A stretch of DNA of 64,000 bases. Origin: Persicaria tinctoria (lineage: Eukaryota > Streptophyta > Magnoliopsida > Caryophyllales > Polygonaceae). The notes beneath the pieces are model-generated. The model was not told where the DNA came from. It made no database searches and worked only from the letters and a program-made list of their open reading frames with translations. This document shows, piece after piece, positions 1 through 10,411 of the stretch; position 1 is the stretch's first letter, and every line of letters begins with the position of its first letter. Made by a program: the position numbers and the translations under genes. The stretch spans positions 52,773,702 to 52,837,701 of the forward strand of contig JBANSL010000004.1 in NCBI GenBank assembly GCA_037127255.1, written 5' to 3'.

Positions 1-1390
1 GCTCAAAAATCAACCTTACCAAGGATAAAATGTGTATCTCTCACTCTCATGTGTTTAGGCTTCAAGCATACACTCACCTCAATTCCATATACAAACATCA
101 ACTAGAATATTGACATTTATGTCACAAAATCTCCACCGGACACGTCAATGCAACAATAAAAACATCATGAGGACTTTCGCTCAATGGAAACCTTCATAGA
201 AGATTCCATTCGGCGGGGTTGTAATGGGGCTTGGTAGAAACATAAAGGCAATGAATTGTATTTGGTCACGTGGTGCAATAAATTCCGGGAAAATGAGATT
301 CCAAAACTCCCAACATAACACAAACTAACTCAAATATATCAAGCTCACGAATGCACAACATCTCTTAAATATCATCAAAATAACTCCAAAAATCTCACAT
401 CTCATCATCTCACATATAGTGAAATCTCAACACCCAACCAATGTATCTCATAACCAACATAAATCCCAATTCTTCCTCATTATGCAAACATAAGATAAAC
501 GACTCTTTATTCTTTTTTTTTTTAACTTACTTTTACCCCTAGGTGAATTTTATTCTCCCTAGGTCCAAGTTTTTTATTTCTTTTTCTTGAGACACAATAC
601 ATGAAAATCAAATGCATAAACATGAGGGACAAAATAAGCACATAACATTACATCTTCTCAAATCTCCAAAATAGATTCCATAACCTATTCAAAATCTTAA
701 TTCCCCCGGAAAAAGGGTAAGGCTCATCATAGGCTAGGAATAATAATTTTTTGGAGCTAACAATAAAAAGGCTAAAGGCTCAAATTGGCTTTAAAGCAAG
801 ATATAACATAAGGTAGATATGGATAAATATGTGGCTACAAGGTTGCCTCTATCATTTGAACTTATCAAGCATTGAACATGTATATAATCGGCCTTGAAAA
901 TAGATAACCATGACAATACTCAATGATAAATGCATAGGAAGAGCATATCACACAAGACAGGCAAAAGGAATAACAATGTATCCCTTATAAGGCCAAAAAT
1001 ATCTCACTAGGACAAATTTTCGTTGAATTCCAAGCATACTCCCAAACTTAGATCATACATGCTCAATTATATATGCTCAATCATATTTCACATAAAACCC
1101 AATTTTCAAGATAAGATCAAATCATTCCAGAATTCCATGGGATTTATAAGATCATGCCAAGACAAACTCAAATCAAGATGGGTATCCTTGACAACACAAT
1201 ATGCAAAACAAACAAAACAAAATCACTTTTTTTTTCTCCATATTTTCGACATTTTCTATTTTTTTTCTTTTTGACATTTTCTATAACATAAAAGAAATAA
1301 CATAAAGGAAATAACAAAGACTCAAAAACAAAAACTAAAAAACAAGCAGAAATTCAAACACGCACTAACCTAACTAATTTACTTCAATCT
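1..1390 (-). repeat. AT-rich non-coding DNA, possible 3' LTR of the Athila remnant
   Basis: No supported gene. The stretch lies just beyond a G-rich tract (minus strand), where a 3' LTR would start. A TG dinucleotide suited to an LTR start is at 1386-1385 on the minus strand. The partner LTR is not in the window, so the assignment is positional. Poly-T and poly-C low-complexity runs are present, and the short open frames here look like chance. Confidence 0.35.
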
Positions 1391-1412
1391 CCCCCCCCCC
1401 CCCCCCACCCAC
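1391..1412 (-). other. G-rich tract, candidate polypurine tract
   Basis: The plus strand shows sixteen consecutive C residues (1391-1406) followed by ACCC. On the minus strand this gives a purine-rich run ending GGGGAGA shortly before a TG, as expected for the plus-strand priming site of an LTR retrotransposon. The length of the homopolymer may be unreliable in the assembly. Confidence 0.45.
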
Positions 1413-1711
1413 ACTTACATGCATGTTGCATTGTCCTAAATGCATAAAACACAAAAAGGAACAATAAAAATATAAAATAAAGGGTTTGAAAGAAGCAAAT
1501 GACTGACCAATTATTGTGAAGGCAGGGTCTGGTTTCTAGACCGCTGATTGATGTCCTAAAGGGCAATCAACACGGTGTTCTGAAGACTAGAGAGCTTATC
1601 TGCACGTTTAGCAAGCTTGTCAGCAGTGCTTGCCTCAAAATCAGTAAATCGACGCTCCATATCAATTAAAGTAGCATATGTAGGCTCGACATCTTCATCA
1701 TCAACTCCTTC

Positions 1712-2793
1712 TTATTCTTTGACGACCTCAATGTCTTCCGCAGCTTCTGGAATTTCAGCATGCAAAATACCAGCATTTAGATCAATAATATCATCAGCTG
1801 CAACCTCTTCATCTGCATCCTCGTCGTTAGTGGCCTCATTATTGCTAACAGACCATTGCTTTGACGAACTCTTATCTGCAGGATCGAATGGAAACTTGTT
1901 GTCATAGAGATTGAAATCTGACATACTCAGGCACAGTGGTATATCCGCAGCCAGATAATTGTGATGCTCCCCTCCTGGTCCCGACTTCCATTTAAAACAC
2001 CAAGTTCTATCCGATCGCTGGGCCCACTCAATCATTCCCCACCATTGCAGGTTAGCAAGATTGTAGACATTTCTATCATCGAGAGGCGCCAAATCATCTA
2101 GACAGACACGTACTCGGCGAGCAATCAGCGATATCAAACCTCCGAAAATAATAAAGTGCCAAGGCCTCACATGAGTAGCTCTAATCACCTCCATACAATT
2201 TCCCAAATATAGCTGAACCCAGTCAGGATGTAAACCCCTCCCGGAGTCAAGCAACAAATATAGCTCCAGGCTCTCAAAATATCAACGGACGAAAATTCCA
2301 CACCAAGGAAATAGTTGCAAAGTACCCAGTAACACAAACTCAATGCAGGTTGAGTAATCATTGATTCATGGTACTGTTCATCATAGTCAGCGAACTCTGC
2401 TGTAACTTCCTTCTACATATCAAGACGATTTCGAGCGCCTAGCTTATCAGTGAATCTGGCATCAGCAGGCCACTTGGTAACACCAAAGGCTTGTGCAATA
2501 AGATCCTTAGTCACAACAAACTTCCGATTCCTTAACTGAAAACGAATCTCCATATTAGAGCGATAATCCAGGGTGGCCAAGAACTCTCTTACTAATGTTG
2601 GATAGGTATAAGCAGACACATCCAAGAAATCTTCCAACCCCCCTTCTTGCAGGAGTCGATAGACATCTTCATAAATTCCCAGTTTCCTCAACGTCGGGGG
2701 ATAAAAGAATATGGTGGATTCATACCGTCTCTCTTCAAGCTTGAGCCAACGATCCTCTTCTTCCCAAGACAGAAAAAAAAGCCTTCTTCATAT
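1712..2793 (-). pseudogene. Athila ORF-1-like protein, frameshifted
   Basis: Two minus-strand frames (2793 to 2413, then 2257 to 1712) together resemble the Athila ORF-1 family that sits downstream of pol. The first frame has RYESTIFFYPPTLRKLGIYE then a 'YPTLVREFLATL' segment. The second begins near 'HPDWVQLYLGNCMEVIRATH' and ends in an acidic tail rich in D and E. The frames differ and about 150 bases between them are out of register, so the gene is broken. No ATG suits the upstream frame, which is open from about 2793. No signal peptide or membrane segment is evident, so I do not call it an envelope protein. Function of this family is unknown to me. Confidence 0.6.
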
Positions 2794-2871
2794 CAGGGAC
2801 CGACATGATGTAATCTTGGAAAAACCGAAGAAAATCACCAAAAAACGACCAAAAGACGGGTTCGCTGTAGA

Positions 2872-2907
2872 GGCGGCGGGCGCCGTGGTAGGGGCGGCTG
2901 GCGTCGT
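2872..2907. repeat. GC-rich direct repeat, copy 1
   Basis: A 36-base GC-rich block containing GGCGGCGGGCGCCGTGG, nearly identical to 3551-3586 about 680 bases away in the same orientation. It stands out in AT-rich surroundings. On the minus strand it encodes a PYHGARR-type peptide. Confidence 0.8.
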
Positions 2908-3103
2908 TTACGCAGAACCCTGAATCCGAGTGAAAAGGTTGGAAAACCGACGTCCACTCCTCCAAACTTCAAATTTCTCGAACAACTTGGTTTCAAAAGA
3001 GTCCTTTTGTGATAGGTAAGGGATTGGAATGGAAAAGACTGATTTTTGTGGATGTAGGGTAGTAGCGGAAAATGGTTTGGTAGATTGAATCGATTGAAAC
3101 ACA

Positions 3104-3807
3104 AGGCTTTAAGCAGTCGGATTGGATTCCAATAGGCTTTTGGTATTCTTGAGATTCCTCTTGAGCAAGTTTAATTGATCCACAAATAAGGAGTTAAATG
3201 GTAAGTTGGAAGGAAATCTATCAAAAAGAAAAAGGAAAATATTAGTCTAGATATAATAGAATAGAAATAGATATAAGTCCAATCATAGGAAATAAAGAAA
3301 CTAATCCTAAAAAGAAATATCTAATCCTAAAACAAAATAGAAAATAGATAAAAGGTAAAATACTAATCCTAAGATGGATAGAAAATAATCAAACCTAAAA
3401 TAAATAGGAAATAATCTAATCCTAAGACCAAAAATAGCAGAAAATAATCTACTCCTAAAAATAAAATAACTCGGAAAATAATTAAAACATAAAGATAGAA
3501 CTTCCCTTTCCAAAATTTACAAAAATTCGGATTCGTCAGGAGGACACATAGGCGGCGGGCGCCGTGGTAGGGGCGGCGGGCGCCGTGTCCACAAAATGCA
3601 ACTCCGTCTTTGCAATCAATCAAAACTTGAACCCAACATCGGTTTCACTTCCCGTAACTTCCAAAATCCGTTGACACGATTGATCCTACTTTATTGAATT
3701 GAAAAGAACAAATGCAAAAGAAATAGAAATACTACCTAACTACCTTGGGTTGCCTCCCATGAAGCGCCTTTTTTTCGCGTCTTTGGCTCGACATGATGCA
3801 ATCTTGA
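3104..3807. repeat. Athila internal non-coding stretch
   Basis: A/T-rich and purine-rich sequence with many short reiterated segments around 'AATCCTAA' (3240-3500), then the GC-rich repeat and the post-pol motif. No convincing gene. Confidence 0.5.
3551..3586. repeat. GC-rich direct repeat, copy 2
   Basis: Second copy of the block at 2872-2907, with two visible differences. On the minus strand it reads HGARRPYHGARR, itself an internal duplication of a short unit. Confidence 0.8.
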
Positions 3808-4009
3808 TCAAGTTATTCCACCATGATCCCCCAAACTTGTCCTTTTCAGAACAAAGGGTGGAACTTTAGGAACTTTTCCGACATAGCCATCAAAAGCATC
3901 ATTCGATTCCTCCTTGGCATAAGTAACTTCGACAGGTTGTCCTACAATTGCAAAAACCTCAGCAGTATTAGGAATCGAATTTTCAAATGGGAATAGCAAT
4001 AGAATCATT

Positions 4010-4762
4010 TTAATAAGACACATTTTCATGCGACTTAAACAAATTCTCAATTTTCTTTCCAATTTCTTTCCCTAATCCAGTTTCATCTTTGTTAGAAAAC
4101 TCAAGATTCATCGATTCATTTTCAGCAAAAGCATCTAACAAAGTCTTTGATTCATTCCAGTGATTAATTTCATTAGAGTCAAGAGCATCTACAGAATCAT
4201 TGGCAGAAGAAACAATAGGCTCAAATATAGAAAATTCAATCTTTCTACCCTCAAATTCCATAGTTAGTGAACCTTCAAAACAATCAATCTTAGTTTTATC
4301 CATTCGCAAGAATGGCCTTCCCAAGATAATCGGGGTTTCGGGCGTACCTTTTTCCATGTCTAGAATGAAGAAATCAGCTGGAAAAATCAAATCATTAACC
4401 TTTACCAACACATTTTCAACAACTCCTCTAGGCTTAATACTAGAGCGATCAACGAGTTGTATAGTAACACCAGTTTCATATAATGAATTGAGACCCAAAA
4501 ACATGTGTAAGTTATAAGACAAAACATTAATTGAAGCACCTAGGTCTAACATAGCTTTGGTGAAGCTAGCATTGCCTATCGCACATGGTATAGTGAACAT
4601 ACCTGGATCTCCGCATTTTTTAGGCAATCGTTTCTGAAGCAAAGTAGAAACTTTTTCGCTTAAACTTACCTTTTCCTTCTTTCTCATCCTTTGCTTGCGA
4701 TTCATCATGCATAACTCTTTCATGAATTTCGCATAGCGAGGAACAGTCTTAATTAAATTAAA
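4010..4762 (-). pseudogene. Ty3/gypsy gag-pol fragment with retropepsin domain
   Basis: An open minus-strand frame. Its first residues upstream (4810-4763) derive from the CACTA end, so the element's own coding starts at 4762. The segment 'CGDPGMFTIPCAIG', the aspartic protease signature DLGAS in 'MLDLGASINVLSY', the 'FPADFFILDME' strand and 'PIILGRPFL' are arranged as in Athila/Tat retropepsins. The catalytic Asp is present. The frame runs about 250 residues and ends at 4010 without reaching reverse transcriptase. A related frame at 3808-4062 continues a little further, which suggests a deletion junction. The upstream gag half is missing. The protease could not act without the rest of the polyprotein. 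Confidence 0.75.
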
Positions 4763-4949
4763 CACTACTAGAATTCTTTTATTTAACATCGGCCCTTTAA
4801 TATCGGTCAAAAAAACCTACCATGTTAAATAGTTTTTTAACATCGGTTTTTAAATTGATGATGTTAAAAATAAAATAGACATCAATATATATTTGAGACC
4901 GATGTTAAATATTTATTTTAAATTTTTTTTAAAGTGGCGCAAAATCAAA

Positions 4950-5990
4950 TTATGAAATAATTTAAACCCCGCCGATGAGATTCCTACTATATCCAACACT
5001 CTCTCTCCATTTCGGCCCAAGTTCCACCTCCTCGTCTACATGTTCTACAGTTTCTCTCCTCTCTCGCTGGAGCGAAACCCTTTCTCCATCTCCAAATCTG
5101 CTCCACCACCCTCCCTGCACATCCCCTCTGCATCTTCACCCCACACAGATTTATATATCTGCATCTCCAAATCGGCCTGGAAGAACCTGCAATTCACTGC
5201 TCACCACCGAGTTTCCCTTGCCTGAAACTTCTATCCAGCCCAGCGCCTCCGCCTTCTCCTTCTTCCCCTCTCACATGCTACACCACGCCACCATATCTTT
5301 CTCCCTCTGCCGGCCACCGCTGCAACGCCGCCCGCCGAGACCCCCACTGGTTGTCGCTGCTCACCACAGCCCACCGTCGCACCAGCACAGCCCCACAACA
5401 GATTCCGAATCCACAGCAGCTTGCATCCTCTAATCGACGGACTCCCTCCGTCCACCATTCTCCGGCACCGCACCACCACTCTCCGCCTCCATCTCCGCGC
5501 ACTCCAGCCCCTGCTCCTGCTCGATTAGCCTCGATTCGCTTCTGTTGATGTTCTTCAAAGCTACTCCGAATTGCCCTAGACCTAAAATTAGAACTGATAA
5601 GTACAGGTTTGTCTCATTCCCCACCTTGTTGTGTTTGTATGAAATTATTGGGAAAATTGTGATTTGTTTATCTAGTTTTAGGTGGAAAATTAATAGCTTG
5701 ATGGGACTAGAACGCATTTGTTTGATTGGTTTTTACCTTTTTCTCTGATTTAGCTATGCAAAAGTGATTAAATTGTGCTTGAAATTGCCCTTGAAGTTGT
5801 GTAGCTTTGCTCTAGAGTTGACTAAGTAGTGTGACTATGGATGGCTTTTGATTATTGCTGAACTGTTGAAGATTTTCTATTCAACTTTGAATTCCTGTTG
5901 TTATGCTAGATCTATGATAATTACAGGTACGCTGTCTTACTCGTTTATTTCTTCTTTTATTTACAACTTTACATGTTAACTTGTTGTTTG
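4950..5990 (+). other. C/T-rich 5'UTR-like DNA inside E1
   Basis: The stretch is rich in CTC, CCA and TCT, like plant 5' untranslated leaders and proline/serine-rich low-complexity sequence, then turns T-rich and intron-like after about 5600. Several frames stay open across it because stop codons are rare in such composition. No conserved protein motif is visible. It is probably the captured promoter/leader of a host gene, donor unidentified. Confidence 0.4.
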
Positions 5991-6397
5991 CAGACTCCTT
6001 TTTATAACGTATGAGAATATTTGTACAATCTGTAGTTTTGTTTCAAATGTTCTAGACTCTAGGAGCTAAAGTGTGCATCTAATACTTGAATGGAATTTTT
6101 TTTCAAATTGATATAGGTGGAAATTCTTTACCCGTGTCCTTTCTATGATTGAAGTGTTTTTTAGGATTATTGATAAACAAATGAAGTGTAGTTTCAACTA
6201 TTTAAAAAGACCCAACTCATTCTTTTTTCTCCAAACTTGTTTGACATGGATGTGAGAAGTAGCTCATCAAAACAGATATTTTATTTGTGAAGGTAAGTAT
6301 ATATTGCTATGAAAGAAAGAAAGAAAAGTTATTAGGTGTACAGACGATCTTGGATGGTTAACTATGTGACAAAACTTCATTTCGTGATCAAGTTACC

Positions 6398-6870
6398 TCA
6401 TGGTTTAGAATCCCCATGTGGCCTCAAAATATGAAAAACTTCTCCTCCCAAGAGCTTGCCTGCAGGCTGCATATGAAGTAAGCCTGCTCCAGTCCATCTC
6501 ACTGCCATCAGGATATCTAGCCATGCAAGAAGCAATAAATTCCCCGTAAACCTGCAGTAAGCATTTCCAAAGCCAAGAATCAGTGGCTGTAGGGGCAATA
6601 TCCTCCATTCTGCTTCCCATGGAAAGATTAGCATTTACCCATCTTGTCTAGACATATGGTTTTTCATTGATAATATCACCAACAATGATAATTCTCCTGG
6701 GGCGAAGAGGACATCCAACATAGCTGAACAATAGTGCTCCAGTTTTGAAGCCCATCATTGCATAAATCTAATTAACAACAACAGATGTTCCAGCAGCAAA
6801 GGTCTCAGATTTGTCTCTATTTACGTTCAATCCGGAAGCTCCACTAAACTCCTAGAAAGATTCCTTAACG
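6398..6870 (-). pseudogene. L1-type LINE ORF2 (reverse transcriptase) fragment
   Basis: On the minus strand the sequence reads SGLNVNRDKSE, then 'MMGFKTGALLFSYVGCPL', then a tail with 'ATDSWLWKCLLQVYGEF'. The order SGL..N..KS followed by GF..G..PF.YLG.PL is typical of the region just after the catalytic YADD block of plant L1 reverse transcriptases. Stop codons interrupt it (near 6780 and 6650). It lies inside CACTA E1 and has no endonuclease, catalytic core or poly(A) tail visible, so it is a dead scrap. Confidence rests on motif resemblance. Confidence 0.55.
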
Positions 6871-6934
6871 AGCTTAACTGATTTAACATCTCCTTATATT
6901 ATGTTATTGGTCGAAGCCACACAAAACAAAAATG

Positions 6935-6975
6935 GCAGAGGGTCTCCAAGGAGAGCGACAGATCGAGCGTATCAG
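6935..6975 (+). other. Possible captured first exon (MAEGLQGERQIERIR)
   Basis: An ATG opens a short frame of about 15 residues and then meets a GTTCG donor-like position followed by T-rich, intron-like DNA. It may be the first coding exon of a captured host gene. I do not recognise the peptide. Confidence 0.25.
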
Positions 6976-7386
6976 GTTCGCATCCTCTCTCTATGTATTG
7001 ATTTTAATCAATATTTGGATTTAGGTTGTATGTGAGGGTTTTAATCTTTGGATTCAGGTTGCATTTGGGGAAAGGTCACCAAGCCCCATGGAAACACCGA
7101 GACGTGCATGCTAATGGATGCCTAACTTGTTTTGTCTAGTGATAAGGGTGGCAAGGTTAGGGTTTTTATGTACCCAACAACATTTAATAACACAACTGGG
7201 TTCTCTTGCCTGAATTCGAATTTGTTAGATATGAGACCCATCTGTTTATCTCTTTTTTACCATTAATATTATGAAGCTTTTTCTGAATTTGAACTTATCT
7301 GAGTAATTTGAACTTATTGGATTATACATGTTAGTTTCCTTAGGAATGTTCTTCTCATGTTTTTTCTTAGCTAGTTGAAGATTGAA

Positions 7387-7470
7387 CTTATGGGATCCCA
7401 TGGCCTCACCAAGGGCTCCTTAGCCTTCCTCAATTACCTTGCTCAGATCATGTTCAAGTCCGGCCACTAA
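7387..7470 (+). pseudogene. Captured exon of a UDP-galactose/UDP-glucose transporter (UTR2-like)
   Basis: The frame reads [17 protein letters not shown] then LAQIMFKS before GHTAA. This matches, from memory of the family, the conserved '[25 protein letters not shown]' stretch of plant UAA-type nucleotide-sugar transporters related to UTR2. Those proteins are multi-pass Golgi/ER membrane carriers. Only this one exon is visible, flanked by T-rich intron-like DNA. The expected Pro is Leu, and the exon end has changed into a stop codon. It is cargo of CACTA E1 and not a working gene. Confidence 0.6.
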
Positions 7471-7786
7471 GGTATAAACAAATCCCTTTTTGTTGCAGTT
7501 GCATATTTTTTCAAATTAATTCATCACCAATTATATCATTTTTCTACCTAATTACATATCTAGAAAATATGATGTCTGGATGTTTGTTTGGACTTGGGAT
7601 CAATGTATCTGAAATCATTGGAGTTGATCCTGGCTGCCATTGCATTGCATGCAACCAGAATTAGTAGATTTCATAGCAATAGTTTGAGTAAAAGAGGGTT
7701 TGGAATGTGTTTGTGTTGTAATGTTTCTCAAATCTAAGCCAAAAGATTTGATGGTTTCACCAAGGAAAAATGTAATTTAAGATGCA

Positions 7787-7852
7787 ATGTGTGTAGTTAG
7801 GTGCTATCAGATTCTAATAAATGTAGTTATGTGCTATCAGATTTTAATAAAG
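7787..7852 (+). repeat. Short tandem duplication
   Basis: Two adjacent copies of a unit of about 30 bases containing 'GTGCTATCAGATT' and ending in AATAAA, differing by a few substitutions, just upstream of the tRNA-like sequence. Confidence 0.7.
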
Positions 7853-7904
7853 GTCTTTCTTTAGTTTTACATGCTATTATGTAAGAACATTCTATCTAAT
7901 TTAA

Positions 7905-7974
7905 AGCCTATTAGCTCAAATGGTAGAGCATTGTGTTCAAAGACAAAGATGCAGGTTCAAATCCCGCATAGGCT
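7905..7974 (+). other. tRNA-like sequence, copy 1
   Basis: A 70-nt segment starts AGCCTAT and ends ATAGGCT, giving a perfect 7-bp acceptor stem. A D arm GCTC/GAGC encloses AAATGGTA. A T arm has loop TTCAAAT with a stem carrying one mismatch. The pol III A box (TAGCTCAAATGG) and B box (GGTTCAAATCC) are intact. The anticodon arm does not form a canonical 5-bp stem: TTGT/ACAA closes an 8-nt loop. It is therefore a tRNA pseudogene or a tRNA-derived head of a retroposon. A second copy of identical length is at 32385-32454. Confidence 0.65.
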
Positions 7975-8140
7975 ATGATAATAAAAAAAAACCGCAAATA
8001 TGTCATTTAAAATCGGGTAATAGCTGATGTCTTTTAAAAATAAAAATTGATGTCTATGTGGAGGATGTAAAAAGTCAAAAGTTTTTCACATCGGTCAGAA
8101 ACCGATGTCTTTGTATGTTATAACATCTTTTATATTTTAG

Positions 8141-8374
8141 GGTAAATTACAGAAAACCACCCACTAAATAGGCTAGTTTTCATTTAACCACCCACTATAA
8201 TTGAAATTACACAAAACCACCCATTAAAGGTCCACTGTTAACACTACACCACCCACACTGGATATTCCTTTAGGATTCTGTTAAAGATAACGGGAAAAAA
8301 CAAAACCCCCTCAAGACCTCAAGTTCGCAAAGGGCTAGGAATTTTGGAAGGCACTGGTTCGACTTCTTGGCAGA
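8141..8374. repeat. Unassigned repeat-like stretch
   Basis: It contains three spaced copies of a motif around 'AAAACCACCCA' (8153, 8214 and a variant near 8187). This is probably a transposon terminus that replaced the right end of E1. No gene seen. Confidence 0.35.
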
Positions 8375-8657
8375 TTATGTGACACCATGAGGCCGGTTTC
8401 TCTCATTTGATTCACAAGGCATACAAATTTCATGATTCACTGGCAGACATTTAAAACAAACCATACAAAAGATATCACCATCAAACTTAGAGATAATCAT
8501 AGCAATATAAGACCTAGCATACAACCAACTACAATAGTTTTTACTCCTACAGATTGAAGACGCCATAATCAAGGACCAAAAGTGATGTTTATTGCAATCG
8601 ACAGTGATTGAGGAACACCCACACACTTCTCGATCAGCCATGCCACTACCTGGGGTC
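8292..8657 (-). other. Sequence downstream of LINE ORF1
   Basis: A short minus-strand frame (8665-8375) with several Cys residues follows ORF1. I cannot match it to the endonuclease that should begin ORF2. It may be inter-ORF spacer. Confidence 0.25.
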
Positions 8658-9349
8658 TTACTCATGCTTACCCTTTTTCACGCTGCTCCCCATCAGGGCG
8701 GAACAAGCGGAGTCGCCTTCCTTGATCCCGATCTTGCGCTTACTGGACTCAGACTTGGAAGCAGACTCATTCTTGACGTGCTCAGACTCATGTGCTAGCG
8801 ATGGAGAGGCCTTGGGAGTGACGAACTGCTCATGGAGTGACTCAACGAGGCGATCAGGTCTGCTCAAATCAGGGAGAGTGAACTCCACAGAAGGAGGTAT
8901 GTCGAGTAGCATGGCATCATAGTCCGCCTGAGTCAGCCCTAGGTCAGCAAGTCCATCCTCAACCAGCAGCTCATCAAGGAACTCCTCATCCTCAAGCTCC
9001 AAGCACTCATCATCGTCCTAAGCATCAAGCGCGGGATCGGGTTGCAACTCCTCAAAACAGACCATTTTCACATCATCTAGAGGTAGGTCGGGTAAGGGTA
9101 GAGCAGGGAAAGGGAACGAAGCAGGCTCAGGAGCCACCTCAATCACCTCCACCAGGGTAGGGCCAGTAGTAGCAGACACATCGGCTGATTTAGCCGAGGA
9201 CTTGGAAGAGGATGAATCAGATGAGAGAGATACGTTCTTACCAAAGCTCTTCATGAGGTCCTCCTTGGAGTGGATGCCAGGTGGTCGCCTAGCACCGACC
9301 CTAACCCAGTCACCCTCCCTAACACCAGCAGGTTCTCCACCAATAGCAG
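8658..9349 (-). pseudogene. LINE ORF1, C-terminal part
   Basis: This continues the minus-strand ORF1 left of the copia insertion. It begins at the insertion point with 'AIGGEPAGVREGDWVRVGARR', where the GDW.RVG.RR motif usually follows the zinc knuckle of plant L1 ORF1. Then come Ser-rich, Pro-rich and strongly acidic stretches ('LELEDEEFLDELL') and a Lys-rich end. A TAG stop at 9018-9020 breaks the frame; the same frame resumes after it and runs to 8658. Residues derived from the LTR at the right end are not part of it. Function by family: nucleic-acid-binding partner of the LINE RNA. Confidence 0.6.
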
Positions 9350-10353
9350 TGATAACTCCCTCCCTTGATGAAAATCGGAATAAATGTTTCAAAGGCCTTG
9401 ACAGGATATTTGTGTCAAAGGTCTTGAAACATTAATAGTTGATGAAATCCAAAAACTGTTTTATAAGTCCGAATATTATTTAATCTTATTATATACTTCC
9501 TCTATATTATATATATATATGCTTGACTAATCTTTCAGGAAGTTTTTCAAATTATTTCCTTCCTTGTGACAAGTGTTGAGAAGGTTCAAATCGGAAAGAT
9601 TATGGCTTCATTTGTTTCCAAGTTTAGAAGATCTTAAAGATGGCCATGATCTGGAATAGCTGTTGGAGAAGATTCTCGGCGCCGATTTATCTCAATAAAT
9701 AGAGAAGGAAGATGAAGACAGAATACACAACACAAGTGCTACACAAAGCTTTCATTCATTCAAGCGAGATCTGTCTTCCAAGTGTACTCTCTGCTAACGC
9801 TCAAGAGTTTGTTGTTTATTTCAAAGCCTTTGAGAGTCACTGTGAGCTTATAGGATATATTCATTTATAGTGTTACTCGAGAGTTTGTAACTCGGGAAGT
9901 TGCACTAGGCTATTGATTTGTGAGAGTAAGAGGATTGTACTAGATAGCTGAGAGAGGTGGGGCTCTTCTAGATTGGTCTAGGACTCCAAGGGAACGTGAG
10001 TTGACTAGATTGCAATTGTATAGGAGAGAGGCTTCTTGGTGAGCTATTAGGATCCTAAGCTAAGCAAATCAATAAAGCCTTTTGAATCCTAGGGTTGTGG
10101 AAGAACCCTAGGTGGGGACGTAGGCCAAGTTCGTGCCGAATCTCGTAAACAATTACTCGTGTCTTTTATCTATTGCTTTACCTTATTTCCGCACTTGGTT
10201 CGATTGTCTAACTTTGTGATTCAGGTTTAATCTCAAAGGGTTTTATACGAGCTCCAAAAGTCTTGAGACTTTCTGCGAAAAACGGGCATACTCTATTCAA
10301 CCCCCCTTCTATAGTATTTCTATATTACATTGTTTTACATTATCGAACCTTCA
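9350..10353 (+). repeat. 5' LTR of the copia element
   Basis: Begins TGATAACTCCCTCCC and ends CGAACCTTCA. It matches 18317-19317 along its whole length, including a short (TA)n tract and a shared segment with AATAAA near 10070. The adjacent 9345-9349 AGCAG is the target-site duplication. Confidence 0.93.
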
Positions 10354-10355
10354 AT

Positions 10356-10367
10356 TGGTATTAGAGC
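10356..10367 (+). other. Primer-binding site (initiator tRNA-Met)
   Basis: TGGTATTAGAGC lies 2 bases after the LTR. It matches the complement of the initiator tRNA-Met 3' end (TGGTATCAGAGC) except for one C to T change. Confidence 0.85.
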
Positions 10368-10411
10368 TTTACTCACTGTTTTTTATCTAACAATCTTGTG
10401 AGTTTTCGATC

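Larger units (their letters stand above)
1..4762 (-). mobile_element. Athila-type Ty3/gypsy retrotransposon remnant
   Basis: Reading the minus strand, a retropepsin region (4762 to 4010) is followed by a short tail, a non-coding stretch, and an Athila ORF-1-like frame (about 2793 to 1712), then a G-rich tract and AT-rich non-coding DNA to the window edge. This order is that of Athila/Tat gypsy elements. The stretch 3741-3790 read on the minus strand contains a 'GGGAGGCAACCCA'-type motif I associate with DNA downstream of pol in such elements. No reverse transcriptase, RNase H or integrase is visible, so an internal deletion lies near 4010. The 5' side is cut by the CACTA element at 4763. The lineage is inferred from protein motifs only. 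Confidence 0.7.
4763..8140. mobile_element. CACTA element E1, right end not intact
   Basis: The left end begins CACTACTAGAATTC, matching the ends of element E3 at 45550 and 51069. It is followed by subterminal repeats with alternating 'TTAACATCGG' and 'GACCGATGTTAAA' motifs (4785-4905). Near 8020-8130 inverted subterminal motifs (ACATCGG, ACCGATGTC) recur, marking the other end, but the final CTAGTAGTG is absent: the sequence changes near 8140 to another repeat. No transposase is present, so it is non-autonomous. It sits inside the Athila retropepsin gene. Internal DNA includes captured and inserted pieces listed separately. The right boundary is approximate. Confidence 0.7.

Noticed and set aside
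4975..5548. Open frames of up to 152 codons in the C/T-rich part of E1
   Set aside because: Low-complexity Ser/Pro composition keeps several frames open at once; no motif. More likely leader DNA.
7905..7974. Functional tRNA gene
   Set aside because: Acceptor, D and T arms fold, but the anticodon arm does not give a 5-bp stem and 7-nt loop, so no anticodon can be assigned.
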